In this document: positions 14,945 through 22,663 of the stretch, piece after piece
Numbering within the stretch: the stretch's first letter is position 1
How the letters are laid out: each line of letters opens with the position of its first letter
Assembly: GCA_017609085.1 (NCBI GenBank)
Contig: JAFCEO010000011.1
Location: 1 to 40,439, forward strand
Direction of reading: 5' to 3'
DNA from: Candidatus Pacearchaeota archaeon
GTDB taxonomy: Archaea; Nanobdellota; Nanobdellia; Pacearchaeales; GW2011-AR1
Length of the DNA: 40,439 nucleotides
The notes under the pieces: generated by a model
Databases searched by the model: none
Told to the model about the DNA's origin: nothing
Seen by the model: only the letters and a program-made list of their open reading frames with translations
Position numbers and translations under genes: made by a program

Positions 14945-17900
14945 TCATGAAATAAAGTCTATTGTTACCAACCGTAATTTTGATTTGTCAAATGGTTCTA
15001 CAATAGTTTTCTTAAATGTACCTTTTTTCATTAAGAAGTTGCTTAAGTTTTCTATCATCTTTTTCCAGTCACTATCCTTTTTATATTGTCTCCATATCTT
15101 TCTTAATATTTGTAATCGTTTTTTAGTTAGGGGTATTTTCAATAGTTTATCATAACAAACATCCCAAACTTTTTGTATAGAATCATCTTCTGGAAATTCT
15201 TCTAGATAGATTTCAATTTCTTTTTCAATGGTTTCAGCAATTTTTTTAATAAAAGTGGTACTTCTTGATTTACTATATTCTTTAATTTTTGTATCCCTTT
15301 GACTAGAAAATATTTCATTATAATTTCTTTCTATATCTTCAACTATTATTTTATTGACTTCATATATTTTCTCAAAAAAATTAGGTATAACTCTTTCTTT
15401 ATTTGGTTTGCACGATATAAAGTCAATTATCTCGGTTTTGTTAGTGATTATTGATCCTGTGTTTACATCATACAGATACCAGAAATGGAAGTCATTACCA
15501 TATTTATAATAAAAGAATATGCCAGAGATTTTGCCTTTTTTTAATCCACTATAAACTCCGTGAGGTATTTTTTCTAATTCATCTAAGGCTTTCTTCTTCA
15601 AAAAGTCTTTTAATGGCTGATAGAATTTCTCTCCACCACCAAAAACATCCTGTTCTAATTCTGCAAATACTTTGGGGTCTTTTCCTTTAATTTTTCTGAT
15701 AATTCCAAAGACTTTAGGATGTATTTCCTCTCCTAAAATAGTCTGGTCTAAACCTACTGATTTGTCAATATCTATAATTTTATTCTGTAGGATTTCAACT
15801 AATTTTAACAATTCTTCTAATTCATCTTCTGGAAAGAAGTTGTAGACAAATATTTTTTTATAAGGAGAGCCAATTCTATCTATTCTTCCTGCTCTCTGAA
15901 TCATTCTTGTCGGATTCCAATGTAGATCATAATTAATTAAATATTTAGCTGTTTGAAGATTTTGCCCCTCAGATAAAACATCTGTACTCATTAGGATATC
16001 AATTTCTTTTTTGAAGAATTTTTCTACAATTTTCTCTCTTTGTTGTGGGCTTTTACTTGTTAAACCAGAACTTGAAATTGCCCCAATTTTAAGTTTTGAG
16101 AACCTCTTATCTTTTATTATTTCATTGTAAATGTAATTCAAAGTATCTGCATAATAAGTAAATAGGACAATCTGGCCATCTTCTGATAATTTCAATAACT
16201 TTTCCTTTAGAACTTTTAATTTTGCATCATCTTTTGCTTTAATTGTTTTTACTTTTTCGAGAATTTTGCTTAGTAGTTTAATGTCTTTGTCTATGTCTCT
16301 AAATAATTCATTTGTGTTATAGCTCTTTAGATCAAATTTCTCCAACACATCCCTTAAATCTTCTTCGTCTATTTCTTCATCAGCACTCATTAAATATTTG
16401 AAAAATGTTTGTTTTGTGAGGAGTTTTCCTGATTTTAAGTATGATTTCAGTTTCTTTAGAAAATTTATATGATTTGAAACACTTTTTCTGAAAGCATAAA
16501 CACTGCTCTCTAATCTTTTAAGTAGAATTGTTCTGAAAATTCCACCAATAGCAATCATACGGCCCAATGCAAGTCTTTCTTCTTCTGTTTTTAGTCCTTC
16601 TTTTCTATATTCTAATATCTTATAATAAGCCATTGTTAGTTTTTCTGTGATAGTGTCTGAAATTTCCTTATACATTCCTTTGTAAACCTTATCTAATTCG
16701 TAGTTTATATTTTCCAAAACTCTTTTTGGGAAGATTATTTTTTGTTCTTTTGTCTCTCCATTAGGAAGTTCAATAAGAATATAGGCATCTGGATAATTTT
16801 CAACAATATAGTCTCTTGTTCTTCTTATTGAGATTTCATTTAGTAAGTCATTTAGCAGCGAAGGATTATCTTTTGCCTGCTTAAAGAACTTAAACAAATC
16901 TGGTATATTTTCTTTAATAAACGCTTTTCTATCCATAAGCATTAATAACATTATTTGCCAATATAAATCCCAAGGGGTATTATTTATTGGGGTAGCAGTT
17001 AAGAAAAGCATGTAAGGTTTTTTACCTTTCCTTGCGATATGGTCATTAACTAAAGTAAAGAAATTTTCCCATCTATTTGATAATGGGTTCCTGAAATTAT
17101 GACTTTCATCGACAACTATTAATTCAACATTATCAAATCTCCCACCAAGTGCTTTTTTTGCTTTTTCTAGAAAATTTTGGGAGGCAAGATCTTCTTGGGA
17201 TAGTATATTCTCTTTTACATCTATTTTTTTTAATTCTCTTCTCCACATTTCTCTTAATTGGGCAGGACAAATAACAAGAATATTCTTTCTTTCATAATAT
17301 CCTATTTTTTCAAGAATCTTTTTTGCAATCCATGTTTTTCCTAATCCAACAGAATCTGCAACAATGCAACCTTTATATTTCTTTAATCTAGTCCAGATTC
17401 TTGCAATAGCATCTTCTTGAAATTCAGCAAGGTTTACTTTTGTTTCTGGAAGACCTTTTGGTTTTTCCTCTTTTTGTTCTTCTTTTATGTCTTCCTTCTG
17501 CAGTTCGTATAGAGTTTTAATATAAATTTCATAAGGCATGTATTCTTTGCTTCCAAATCTCGAATGTTCTAAAATGTCTATTAATTCATCCTTGAAATCT
17601 CTTGATTCTGACCAGAATTTTTCAAACCATTCTCTTTTTGTATATTCTGCCTGAGACCTTAAATGCCAGGTATTTAGTTCGCCATATCTTGTTAATCCAG
17701 CAGAAGTAAAGTTGGACGAACCAATAACAATCCTGTCGTCAAATATGTATGCCTTCCCGTGAAGAAATTTTTCAAACAATCTGATTTCAACATTTTTCCT
17801 TTTTAAGAATTTAATAAATAGCTTTATTGTTTCATCTTGTTCTTTTGTTAAATCTAGACCCTCAATTTCTTTTCTTATTTCCTGTAAAAGAAAATCTCCA

Positions 17901-18118
17901 AGTGTCTTTTCATTCTGGATTTCTGGAGCTTTGCCAAGGAGAAGCCTAAATCTTTTTACACCATTTAAGTTATCTTTAATCATAGCAAAAGCTTGGATAT
18001 TAAAGAAAGCAGTTGCTATATCAAGGTACGTATTTGGGTTTTCTTTTAATGTTTCATTCAAAAAACTAACTAACTTATTTCCTTCGCTGTTGTCTATGAT
18101 TTCTTTTGGTATGGGCAT
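14945..18118 (-). CDS. PLD-SNF2 helicase fusion protein
   Basis: 1057-residue DNA-dependent ATPase. Residues about 1-180 form a phospholipase D-like domain with one HKD motif (H120-G-K122, then D127/D128, and GSSNFTSAGL). A charged linker (about 205-225) leads to an SNF2-type helicase core: Walker A ADSVGLGKTW (254-263), DESH box (337-340), LTATPINNTP, then the second RecA lobe with LFTYYADTL, STDVLSEGQNLQ and motif VI QRAGRIDRIG (741-750). A helical C-terminal part (about 760-1057) is unassigned. Single-HKD proteins normally dimerise for nuclease activity. PLD plus SNF2 partners occur in restriction-like and DISARM-like defence loci, but the usual DISARM companions (DrmA, DrmB) are not here. 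Starts one base after the HEPN gene. Confidence 0.9.
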   Translation of the reverse strand: MPIPKEIIDNSEGNKLVSFLNETLKENPNTYLDIATAFFNIQAFAMIKDNLNGVKRFRLLLGKAPEIQNEKTLGDFLLQEIRKEIEGLDLTKEQDETIKLFIKFLKRKNVEIRLFEKFLHGKAYIFDDRIVIGSSNFTSAGLTRYGELNTWHLRSQAEYTKREWFEKFWSESRDFKDELIDILEHSRFGSKEYMPYEIYIKTLYELQKEDIKEEQKEEKPKGLPETKVNLAEFQEDAIARIWTRLKKYKGCIVADSVGLGKTWIAKKILEKIGYYERKNILVICPAQLREMWRRELKKIDVKENILSQEDLASQNFLEKAKKALGGRFDNVELIVVDESHNFRNPLSNRWENFFTLVNDHIARKGKKPYMLFLTATPINNTPWDLYWQIMLLMLMDRKAFIKENIPDLFKFFKQAKDNPSLLNDLLNEISIRRTRDYIVENYPDAYILIELPNGETKEQKIIFPKRVLENINYELDKVYKGMYKEISDTITEKLTMAYYKILEYRKEGLKTEEERLALGRMIAIGGIFRTILLKRLESSVYAFRKSVSNHINFLKKLKSYLKSGKLLTKQTFFKYLMSADEEIDEEDLRDVLEKFDLKSYNTNELFRDIDKDIKLLSKILEKVKTIKAKDDAKLKVLKEKLLKLSEDGQIVLFTYYADTLNYIYNEIIKDKRFSKLKIGAISSSGLTSKSPQQREKIVEKFFKKEIDILMSTDVLSEGQNLQTAKYLINYDLHWNPTRMIQRAGRIDRIGSPYKKIFVYNFFPEDELEELLKLVEILQNKIIDIDKSVGLDQTILGEEIHPKVFGIIRKIKGKDPKVFAELEQDVFGGGEKFYQPLKDFLKKKALDELEKIPHGVYSGLKKGKISGIFFYYKYGNDFHFWYLYDVNTGSIITNKTEIIDFISCKPNKERVIPNFFEKIYEVNKIIVEDIERNYNEIFSSQRDTKIKEYSKSRSTTFIKKIAETIEKEIEIYLEEFPEDDSIQKVWDVCYDKLLKIPLTKKRLQILRKIWRQYKKDSDWKKMIENLSNFLMKKGTFKKTIVEPFDKSKLRLVTIDFIS

Positions 18119-18119
18119 T

Positions 18120-18647
18120 TTAATCCTCCAATAGTTTACTTATTTGAAGTATAAACTCTCTGGCTCTCTCTAATGATGTTTTCACTTTTGAAATTTTAAT
18201 TGTTTCGGGAGTGTCATATTGAATAAAGCTTCTCTTCTTTCTTTCATAATCAAAATACTCAATCAATTCTTCTGATTTCATACTGGCTAAAGCTTCATCT
18301 CTTATGTTTTCATAACTTTCTATTAGTGATTTTTTGATTTTTGTTCTTGCAAAAACAATCAAAGCATCAGCTGTTACTTTATGGGAAATTTTTGAACCAA
18401 CTTTGTATCCTAATTTATACAGAAGAGCGTTTGCAAGATAAAACATTGAATAATATGAGGTTACAATTATCCACAAGCTTGATTTTTTATTTTTATATAG
18501 AAAATTAGCTACATTTAGACTTTCTTGGGCATTGTTTTTTAAAATATTAAATACATTTGGAATAAATTCGGTTTTAGTTAATAATCCCTCATTTAAGTAA
18601 GATCTTACATTTGTTTCAGCTTCTTTTATTCTTTTTTCATTCAACAT
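18120..18647 (-). CDS. HEPN domain protein (UPF0332/COG1895-like), MNT partner
   Basis: 175-residue all-helical protein. Recognised by the central WIIVTSYYSMFYLANALLYK helix and the late KKRSFIQYDTPET segment, the R-x4-Y form found in COG1895-type HEPN proteins instead of R-x4-H. HEPN/MNT pairs are common toxin-antitoxin modules; the absence of the His makes RNase activity uncertain. It overlaps the MNT gene by 11 bases and is followed after one base by the helicase gene, so it may be a structural or regulatory partner of the helicase and not a free toxin. Confidence 0.8.
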   Translation of the reverse strand: MLNEKRIKEAETNVRSYLNEGLLTKTEFIPNVFNILKNNAQESLNVANFLYKNKKSSLWIIVTSYYSMFYLANALLYKLGYKVGSKISHKVTADALIVFARTKIKKSLIESYENIRDEALASMKSEELIEYFDYERKKRSFIQYDTPETIKISKVKTSLERAREFILQISKLLED

Positions 18648-19212
18648 TTTCTATCATCCTGTAATAATCCTCTATTCCTATTAAAATTATGTTATTTTTA
18701 ACTGCTTCGGAAACAACATTAAATTCTTTTGTTTTAAGCATTAGCATAAAGTCTTCAAATTTAGTAAAAGTTGGATGGATTTTTAAAGGAAATAAATCTA
18801 AAATTTCTTGAATCTGATGCTCTCTTTTTTCTTCACAAACAATAAGTAAATCAATATCTGAGTGTTTTGTTGCCCTTCCTTTAGCATAAGAGCCAAACAA
18901 AAGAGCAATAAAAGGAAAATCTAACTCAAAAAGTCTTTTGTAAAGCACTTTAAAATCTTTATTTTTTTTGAACAAGTCGTGTCTTCTTTCATATTCTGCT
19001 TCAAAAACCTTTTTATCAAATTTGTTTGTAAATTTGCATACTTTTGTATTGCCTGTTTTTGTTGTCTTCACAAGTCCCTCTTTCTCAAGAGATTGGATTT
19101 TTTCATAAGCGATTCTATAATTAATATTTGTTCTTTCAGCTATCTTTTTGATAGTAAAGACTTCCTCCTTCTTGCTCAGCAACAGCTTGAGTATTTTTAT
19201 TTCAGCTTTCAT
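18637..19212 (-). CDS. Winged-helix plus MNT nucleotidyltransferase fusion
   Basis: First gene of the helicase operon. Residues about 1-65 are a winged helix-turn-helix (VFTIKKIAERTNINYRIAYEKIQSLEKEGLV). Residues about 95-185 are a minimal nucleotidyltransferase with LLFGSYAKGRATKHSDIDLL, keeping the G-S and D-x-D metal motif. MNT antitoxins can AMPylate their HEPN partner (known for MntA-HepT). The fused DNA-binding domain suggests that it represses its own promoter, where two perfect 16-bp repeats are present. Confidence 0.87.
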   Translation of the reverse strand: MKAEIKILKLLLSKKEEVFTIKKIAERTNINYRIAYEKIQSLEKEGLVKTTKTGNTKVCKFTNKFDKKVFEAEYERRHDLFKKNKDFKVLYKRLFELDFPFIALLFGSYAKGRATKHSDIDLLIVCEEKREHQIQEILDLFPLKIHPTFTKFEDFMLMLKTKEFNVVSEAVKNNIILIGIEDYYRMIENVE

Positions 19213-19230
19213 ATTCTTAGTATATTACCA

Positions 19231-19267
19231 AATAGTATTATTACTTATTGTAATAGTATTATTACTT
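19231..19267. promoter_or_regulatory. Candidate operator: two identical 16-bp repeats, 21 bp apart
   Basis: AATAGTATTATTACTT occurs at 19231-19246 and again at 19252-19267, start to start 21 bp, that is two DNA turns. The second copy fills the space between the TATA box (19271-19279, minus strand) and the expected transcription start near 19250; the first lies just after it. A bound protein would block transcription of the MNT-HEPN-helicase operon. The N-terminal winged helix of the MNT protein is the obvious candidate ligand. Confidence 0.6.
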
Positions 19268-19270
19268 CTG

Positions 19271-19287
19271 TTATATAAATATTTCGG
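19271..19287 (-). promoter_or_regulatory. BRE/TATA promoter of the MNT-HEPN-helicase operon
   Basis: On the minus strand the sequence reads CCGAAATATTTATATAA: a BRE-like purine-rich CCGAAA directly followed by a good archaeal TATA box. The expected start is about 25 bases downstream, near 19250, leaving a leader of about 38 bases before the ATG at 19212. It lies about 200 bases downstream of the end of the upstream operon, so the two island operons can be expressed separately. Confidence 0.6.
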
Positions 19288-19304
19288 TTTGGTTTTATCA
19301 GAAA

Positions 19305-19346
19305 ACTATCAAACATATTGATAGTAAAATGATAGTAATTGATAGT
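19305..19346. repeat. TGATAGT iterons with one inverted copy
   Basis: TGATAGT occurs at 19319, 19330 and 19340 (steps of 11 and 10 bp, one helical turn), and its inverse ACTATCA at 19305-19311. The array lies 20-60 bp upstream of the operon's BRE. This phasing is typical of an upstream activator or repressor array, distinct in sequence from the 16-bp repeats over the start site. The rest of the 19213-19483 gap holds only a small hairpin (ATATCT-TTTT-AGATAT, about 19408-19423). Confidence 0.45.
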
Positions 19347-19483
19347 TATGATTAGTAGTGACCGAGATAACTTTAAGTTTTTGTTCTGGGAGGGGTATTT
19401 TATCTTATATCTTTTTAGATATGAAAATAAATCTGGAGATTATATCTGAAAAAACAAGGTTAACCTTTTCATGTTTATCCTCA

Positions 19484-20320
19484 TTATTTTTTTAATTCCT
19501 CAAGATCTTTTTTAACTTTTCTTCTGGCTTTTGGATTTGATTTTATCTTAGATTTCAATTTAGCGAAGAGACCGTATTCACTCCTAATAACAACAAATAA
19601 GAATAGCATTAACTCATAAACTTTATTAACAAAAAAAGAAATGTCTCTCGCTTTTTTGTTTTTCTTTCCTACGAGAACATGCTCTTCATTTATTATGTAA
19701 TTCAGATGAGCAATGTCATTTCTTAATTGATAATCGATATATTCTTCAAATTTTTTCCTAAATTTAGTACCTTTTGATTTGTCTAATACTCCAACCGAAA
19801 TCAAAAAATCATAAAGAGTCAATTTTAAACCTTTTTCTATTTTTTCTCTTATATCCTTATTATACTTTTTAGCAAAATTTCCCAAATCTTTAATTGCTTC
19901 ATCAAGATATTTGCTAATTAACTCATAAATTTGAAGATAAAGGTTTAGCACGATCCAATAACCCAAATATTTATTCTCTTTATTCCAGTTTTCGATGGCT
20001 GCGTATAAGATAGAGAAGCTATTTAATGAGTGGCTAACAAATAATTCTATCTCCTGATAATCTTGCCGAGATGTTTTTCTTTTTTTTAGAATATTTTCAC
20101 TGTATACAATCTCCAAAAATTCATTGAATGCTTTCTTTAATAATTTATAATTATCATCATTACCTATTCTTTTTCCATTAAAAAGTGTGTCTTCAAGAAA
20201 TTTTTGAAAATAATTTCCTTCAAACATCTTAGATACATCAAAATCTCTGATATTGTTTAAATAACTCCCTTTTTCTTTAATCTCTCTATATTTTTCTTTA
20301 AGTTTTTCTTTGTCTATCAT
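19484..20320 (-). CDS. HEPN-like protein with R-N-D-I-A-H motif
   Basis: 278 residues, mostly helical, no family recognised. At residues 200-205 it has RNDIAH in the context YIDYQLRNDIAHLNY, the classic R-N-x3-H arrangement of catalytic HEPN ribonucleases. Earlier helices (YWIVLNLYLQIYELISKYLD) fit a HEPN-type bundle. The C-terminus is Lys/Arg-rich. Last gene of the methyltransferase operon; its start overlaps the preceding gene by 23 bases. Candidate RNase effector. Confidence 0.6.
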   Translation of the reverse strand: MIDKEKLKEKYREIKEKGSYLNNIRDFDVSKMFEGNYFQKFLEDTLFNGKRIGNDDNYKLLKKAFNEFLEIVYSENILKKRKTSRQDYQEIELFVSHSLNSFSILYAAIENWNKENKYLGYWIVLNLYLQIYELISKYLDEAIKDLGNFAKKYNKDIREKIEKGLKLTLYDFLISVGVLDKSKGTKFRKKFEEYIDYQLRNDIAHLNYIINEEHVLVGKKNKKARDISFFVNKVYELMLFLFVVIRSEYGLFAKLKSKIKSNPKARRKVKKDLEELKK

Positions 20321-21029
20321 TTTTATTAAGGATTAATGTTATATTTTCTTTAATTACTTTAAAAGCAATCTCCAATAACAAATTAATATTGATCCCTTTA
20401 ATTCCTAAATCTATATTAGAACTTATTTTGGATAATATATTTGTTTCGAAATCAAAAGTTGTTAACCAATGGGTGAAAGGCGATCTGAATTTATCATAAA
20501 CCTTATCTATAAATTTTTTAAAATTTTTTTCTATATCCTTTTTCTTTCTTAATTTAATAGGCGTCCAAGAATTTCTGCCTATATTCTTATAGGAATAACA
20601 AGCAAAAGTTGGAAAGGTTCTATGATAGGATTCCAAAATAATTTGCTTGAATCCGTACCTGCTACCATAAATTTTTTTATATTGTTTGTATAACTTATCT
20701 AACCTTTTCTCTGATATTCTTTTATTTGAAAGTTTTCTTTCTTCTTTTAACCATTGATAAAAATCTATATATTTATCATACCTTTTTTTATTTGCAATGC
20801 TCTCAATAATTGAACAAAGTAAAAGAAGTGCAATTTCATATTCTTTTTTTCTTAATTCTAAAATAGCTCTTTTAAAGAAATATAACTCTGGATATTTTTT
20901 ATTTAAGTTTGTATAACTTAGTGATTTTTCTTTTAATAACTTCTTAAATTCTTTATTTATTCTTTCTCGAATATGCTTTTTTCTCATCTTCTCAAACTTC
21001 TCGCCTTCTCTATCCTTTGTTTTCTTCAT
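20298..21029 (-). CDS. HEPN-like protein with R-S-P-F-T-H motif
   Basis: Basic, helical protein of about 243 residues, family not recognised. DKFRSPFTHWL holds R184-x4-H189, and EIALLLLCSIIESIANKKRYD resembles the helix preceding the active site in Apea-type HEPN proteins. I chose the ATG at 21029; the longer frame begins with TTG at 21035. Overlaps both neighbours (PD-(D/E)XK-like gene upstream, second HEPN-like gene downstream), so the three are translationally coupled. Confidence 0.55.
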   Translation of the reverse strand: MKKTKDREGEKFEKMRKKHIRERINKEFKKLLKEKSLSYTNLNKKYPELYFFKRAILELRKKEYEIALLLLCSIIESIANKKRYDKYIDFYQWLKEERKLSNKRISEKRLDKLYKQYKKIYGSRYGFKQIILESYHRTFPTFACYSYKNIGRNSWTPIKLRKKKDIEKNFKKFIDKVYDKFRSPFTHWLTTFDFETNILSKISSNIDLGIKGININLLLEIAFKVIKENITLILNKNDRQRKT

Positions 21030-21822
21030 TATCAAAATTCTTTTTTAAAAATTCATCAAAATAATCTAATTTAATGATATCTACGATTATTTGCTTTGAG
21101 AATAAAGGCAGTATCTTATCTCTTTGCATTAGATCCAATGTTGTTGGCTCATCTAATTCTCTTTCTACTAAAAAACTTATATGATTTGCTTCTTCAATTT
21201 TTATTTTGTCTTCCTCTACTTTTGCTTCGAATAAACCCCCATCAAAAACGATTAAAGGATAATAAAAGAATGGAACTTTTAAGATAAACTTATTTGATTC
21301 GACAAAATCTATAATTTGATTAATATAGAAATATAAAGCAGTTATTACTTGATTTGTAGCCATGTAAATTTCTTTACTTTGCTTTTTATCTGGATTCTTC
21401 AATCCGACAATAGAATAACTCGAAAGTTTTTTGTTGTAATAGTAATGTTTTTGAAAAAGATTCTTGTTTTTTATCCAATCATAAATTTTGCCTTTTGTCG
21501 TTTCAGCTATATTTAATGTGTAAACACTTTTATTTAATTTATTTTGAGTAAAAAATATCCATGGGTGAGAATGATTTTTCTTACATTCAATTAATAAAAT
21601 ATCTTTACCTTTTATAAAACTTGAATCTCTTTCTGCATATATATCTAATTCTCTATAATCTTTAATTCCTTTATCAAAATATCTTGGAGCATTTTTTATA
21701 AACCAACCATTTTTAATAAGAGTATTAGAGACTTTGATACTAACAGGATGACCGCTGTTTTCTATAAATTTTTTTAGTTTGTTTTCATTTATTGGCATTT
21801 TATTAAATTCATTTCTCCTCAT
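21010..21822 (-). CDS. PD-(D/E)XK-like restriction-endonuclease-fold protein
   Basis: 270 residues. KDYRELDIYAE followed by KDILLIECKKNHSHPW gives E58, D60, E79 and K81, the arrangement of a PD-(D/E)XK active site. The first residues (KLKKFIENSGHPVSIKVSNTLIKNGW) resemble the helix that precedes this core in Mrr-like enzymes. The C-terminal half is unassigned. Starts one base after the stop of the target-recognition gene (TAAaATG). It may be the cleaving subunit of the split modification enzyme, or a separate effector. Confidence 0.65.
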   Translation of the reverse strand: MRRNEFNKMPINENKLKKFIENSGHPVSIKVSNTLIKNGWFIKNAPRYFDKGIKDYRELDIYAERDSSFIKGKDILLIECKKNHSHPWIFFTQNKLNKSVYTLNIAETTKGKIYDWIKNKNLFQKHYYYNKKLSSYSIVGLKNPDKKQSKEIYMATNQVITALYFYINQIIDFVESNKFILKVPFFYYPLIVFDGGLFEAKVEEDKIKIEEANHISFLVERELDEPTTLDLMQRDKILPLFSKQIIVDIIKLDYFDEFLKKNFDNEENKG

Positions 21823-21823
21823 T

Positions 21824-22663
21824 TTATTTCCCTTTCAAACTCCTCGCCTTCTCTATCCTTTGTTTTACTAACTCAGCCACAGCCCAATAAACCTCTTTCC
21901 TCTTTTCTTTAGTCAAACCAAGCTCATCAAAAATAATTTTATCAAGCTCTGCTCTGTCAGGAAGAGGCTTTGGTTCTTGCTCTCTAATTGGTTTTGATGG
22001 GTCAAGGCCGAGTTCTTCGAAGATTGGTTTTATTTCTCTTCTTGAGATTTTGTTAAATACATTCAATATTTTTTTAACTTGTTTAGCAGAAGTTATATTT
22101 AAAAGAGGAAAATTTATCATATCTATCCTAACTAATCTTATCGCACCACCACCCAATCCCCTCCTTCCTAATACTTCAATAAAAAAATAAGATAAAGAAG
22201 AGTTTAATATAGCACAATATAAAATATCATCTTTCGGATTTTTTGCATCTAATCCATAAAAATTATGTTCAAATGGGAGGTTGTCTACATTATAATGGCA
22301 AATATGTTTATCTCCTCTTAAATCAACCCATAGAAGTTTTGATTTTCTAATTTGAAAGGGAATCCTCTTTATTTTTATAATACTCTTCGCATCCTTACTA
22401 GAAAGTAAAATTTTATTTACCTCTCGAGGACTCTTAAAGACTAATGAATAATTATCTTTATCAAAATTTTTCTCTCTTTTTTTATAATATTTTGAATTGT
22501 TCCCTGTGATAATGCCAGCTTTTACTTTAATAACATCACTTAACTTAACTAATTTTGTGGAACCCTTCTCCAAAATCGTAAAAAAAATATCAGGAGCTCT
22601 CAGGAATTTTCCGCCCCACTTGTTGCCTGCGTATTTGCCCCTTCTAAATTTTTCGGGAATCAT
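21824..22663 (-). CDS. Target-recognition half of a split type IIG-like DNA methyltransferase
   Basis: About 279 residues. KYAGNKWGGKFLRAPDIFFT, VKAGIITGNNSKYY and GRRGLGGGAIRLVRIDMINFP are characteristic of the C-terminal specificity region of COG1002/TaqI_C-type enzymes. It has no methyltransferase motifs. These sit in the gene ending at 24068, and in intact homologues both are one polypeptide. I start it at the ATG at 22663, whose ATGA overlaps the stop of the COG2865 gene; a longer TTG start exists at 22678. The C-terminal helices (DKIIFDELGLTKEKRKEVYWAVAELVKQR) are also usual for the family. Confidence 0.82.
   Translation of the reverse strand: MIPEKFRRGKYAGNKWGGKFLRAPDIFFTILEKGSTKLVKLSDVIKVKAGIITGNNSKYYKKREKNFDKDNYSLVFKSPREVNKILLSSKDAKSIIKIKRIPFQIRKSKLLWVDLRGDKHICHYNVDNLPFEHNFYGLDAKNPKDDILYCAILNSSLSYFFIEVLGRRGLGGGAIRLVRIDMINFPLLNITSAKQVKKILNVFNKISRREIKPIFEELGLDPSKPIREQEPKPLPDRAELDKIIFDELGLTKEKRKEVYWAVAELVKQRIEKARSLKGK

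Noticed and set aside
15451-15690. Plus-strand ORF inside the helicase gene, and many similar opposite-strand ORFs (for example 3605-3928, 24738-25139)
   Set aside because: They lie antisense to well-recognised genes and have composition expected of shadow frames.
19456-19467. Perfect palindrome AAGGTTAACCTT
   Set aside because: Only 12 bases, outside any promoter spacing I can defend; could be chance in AT-rich DNA.
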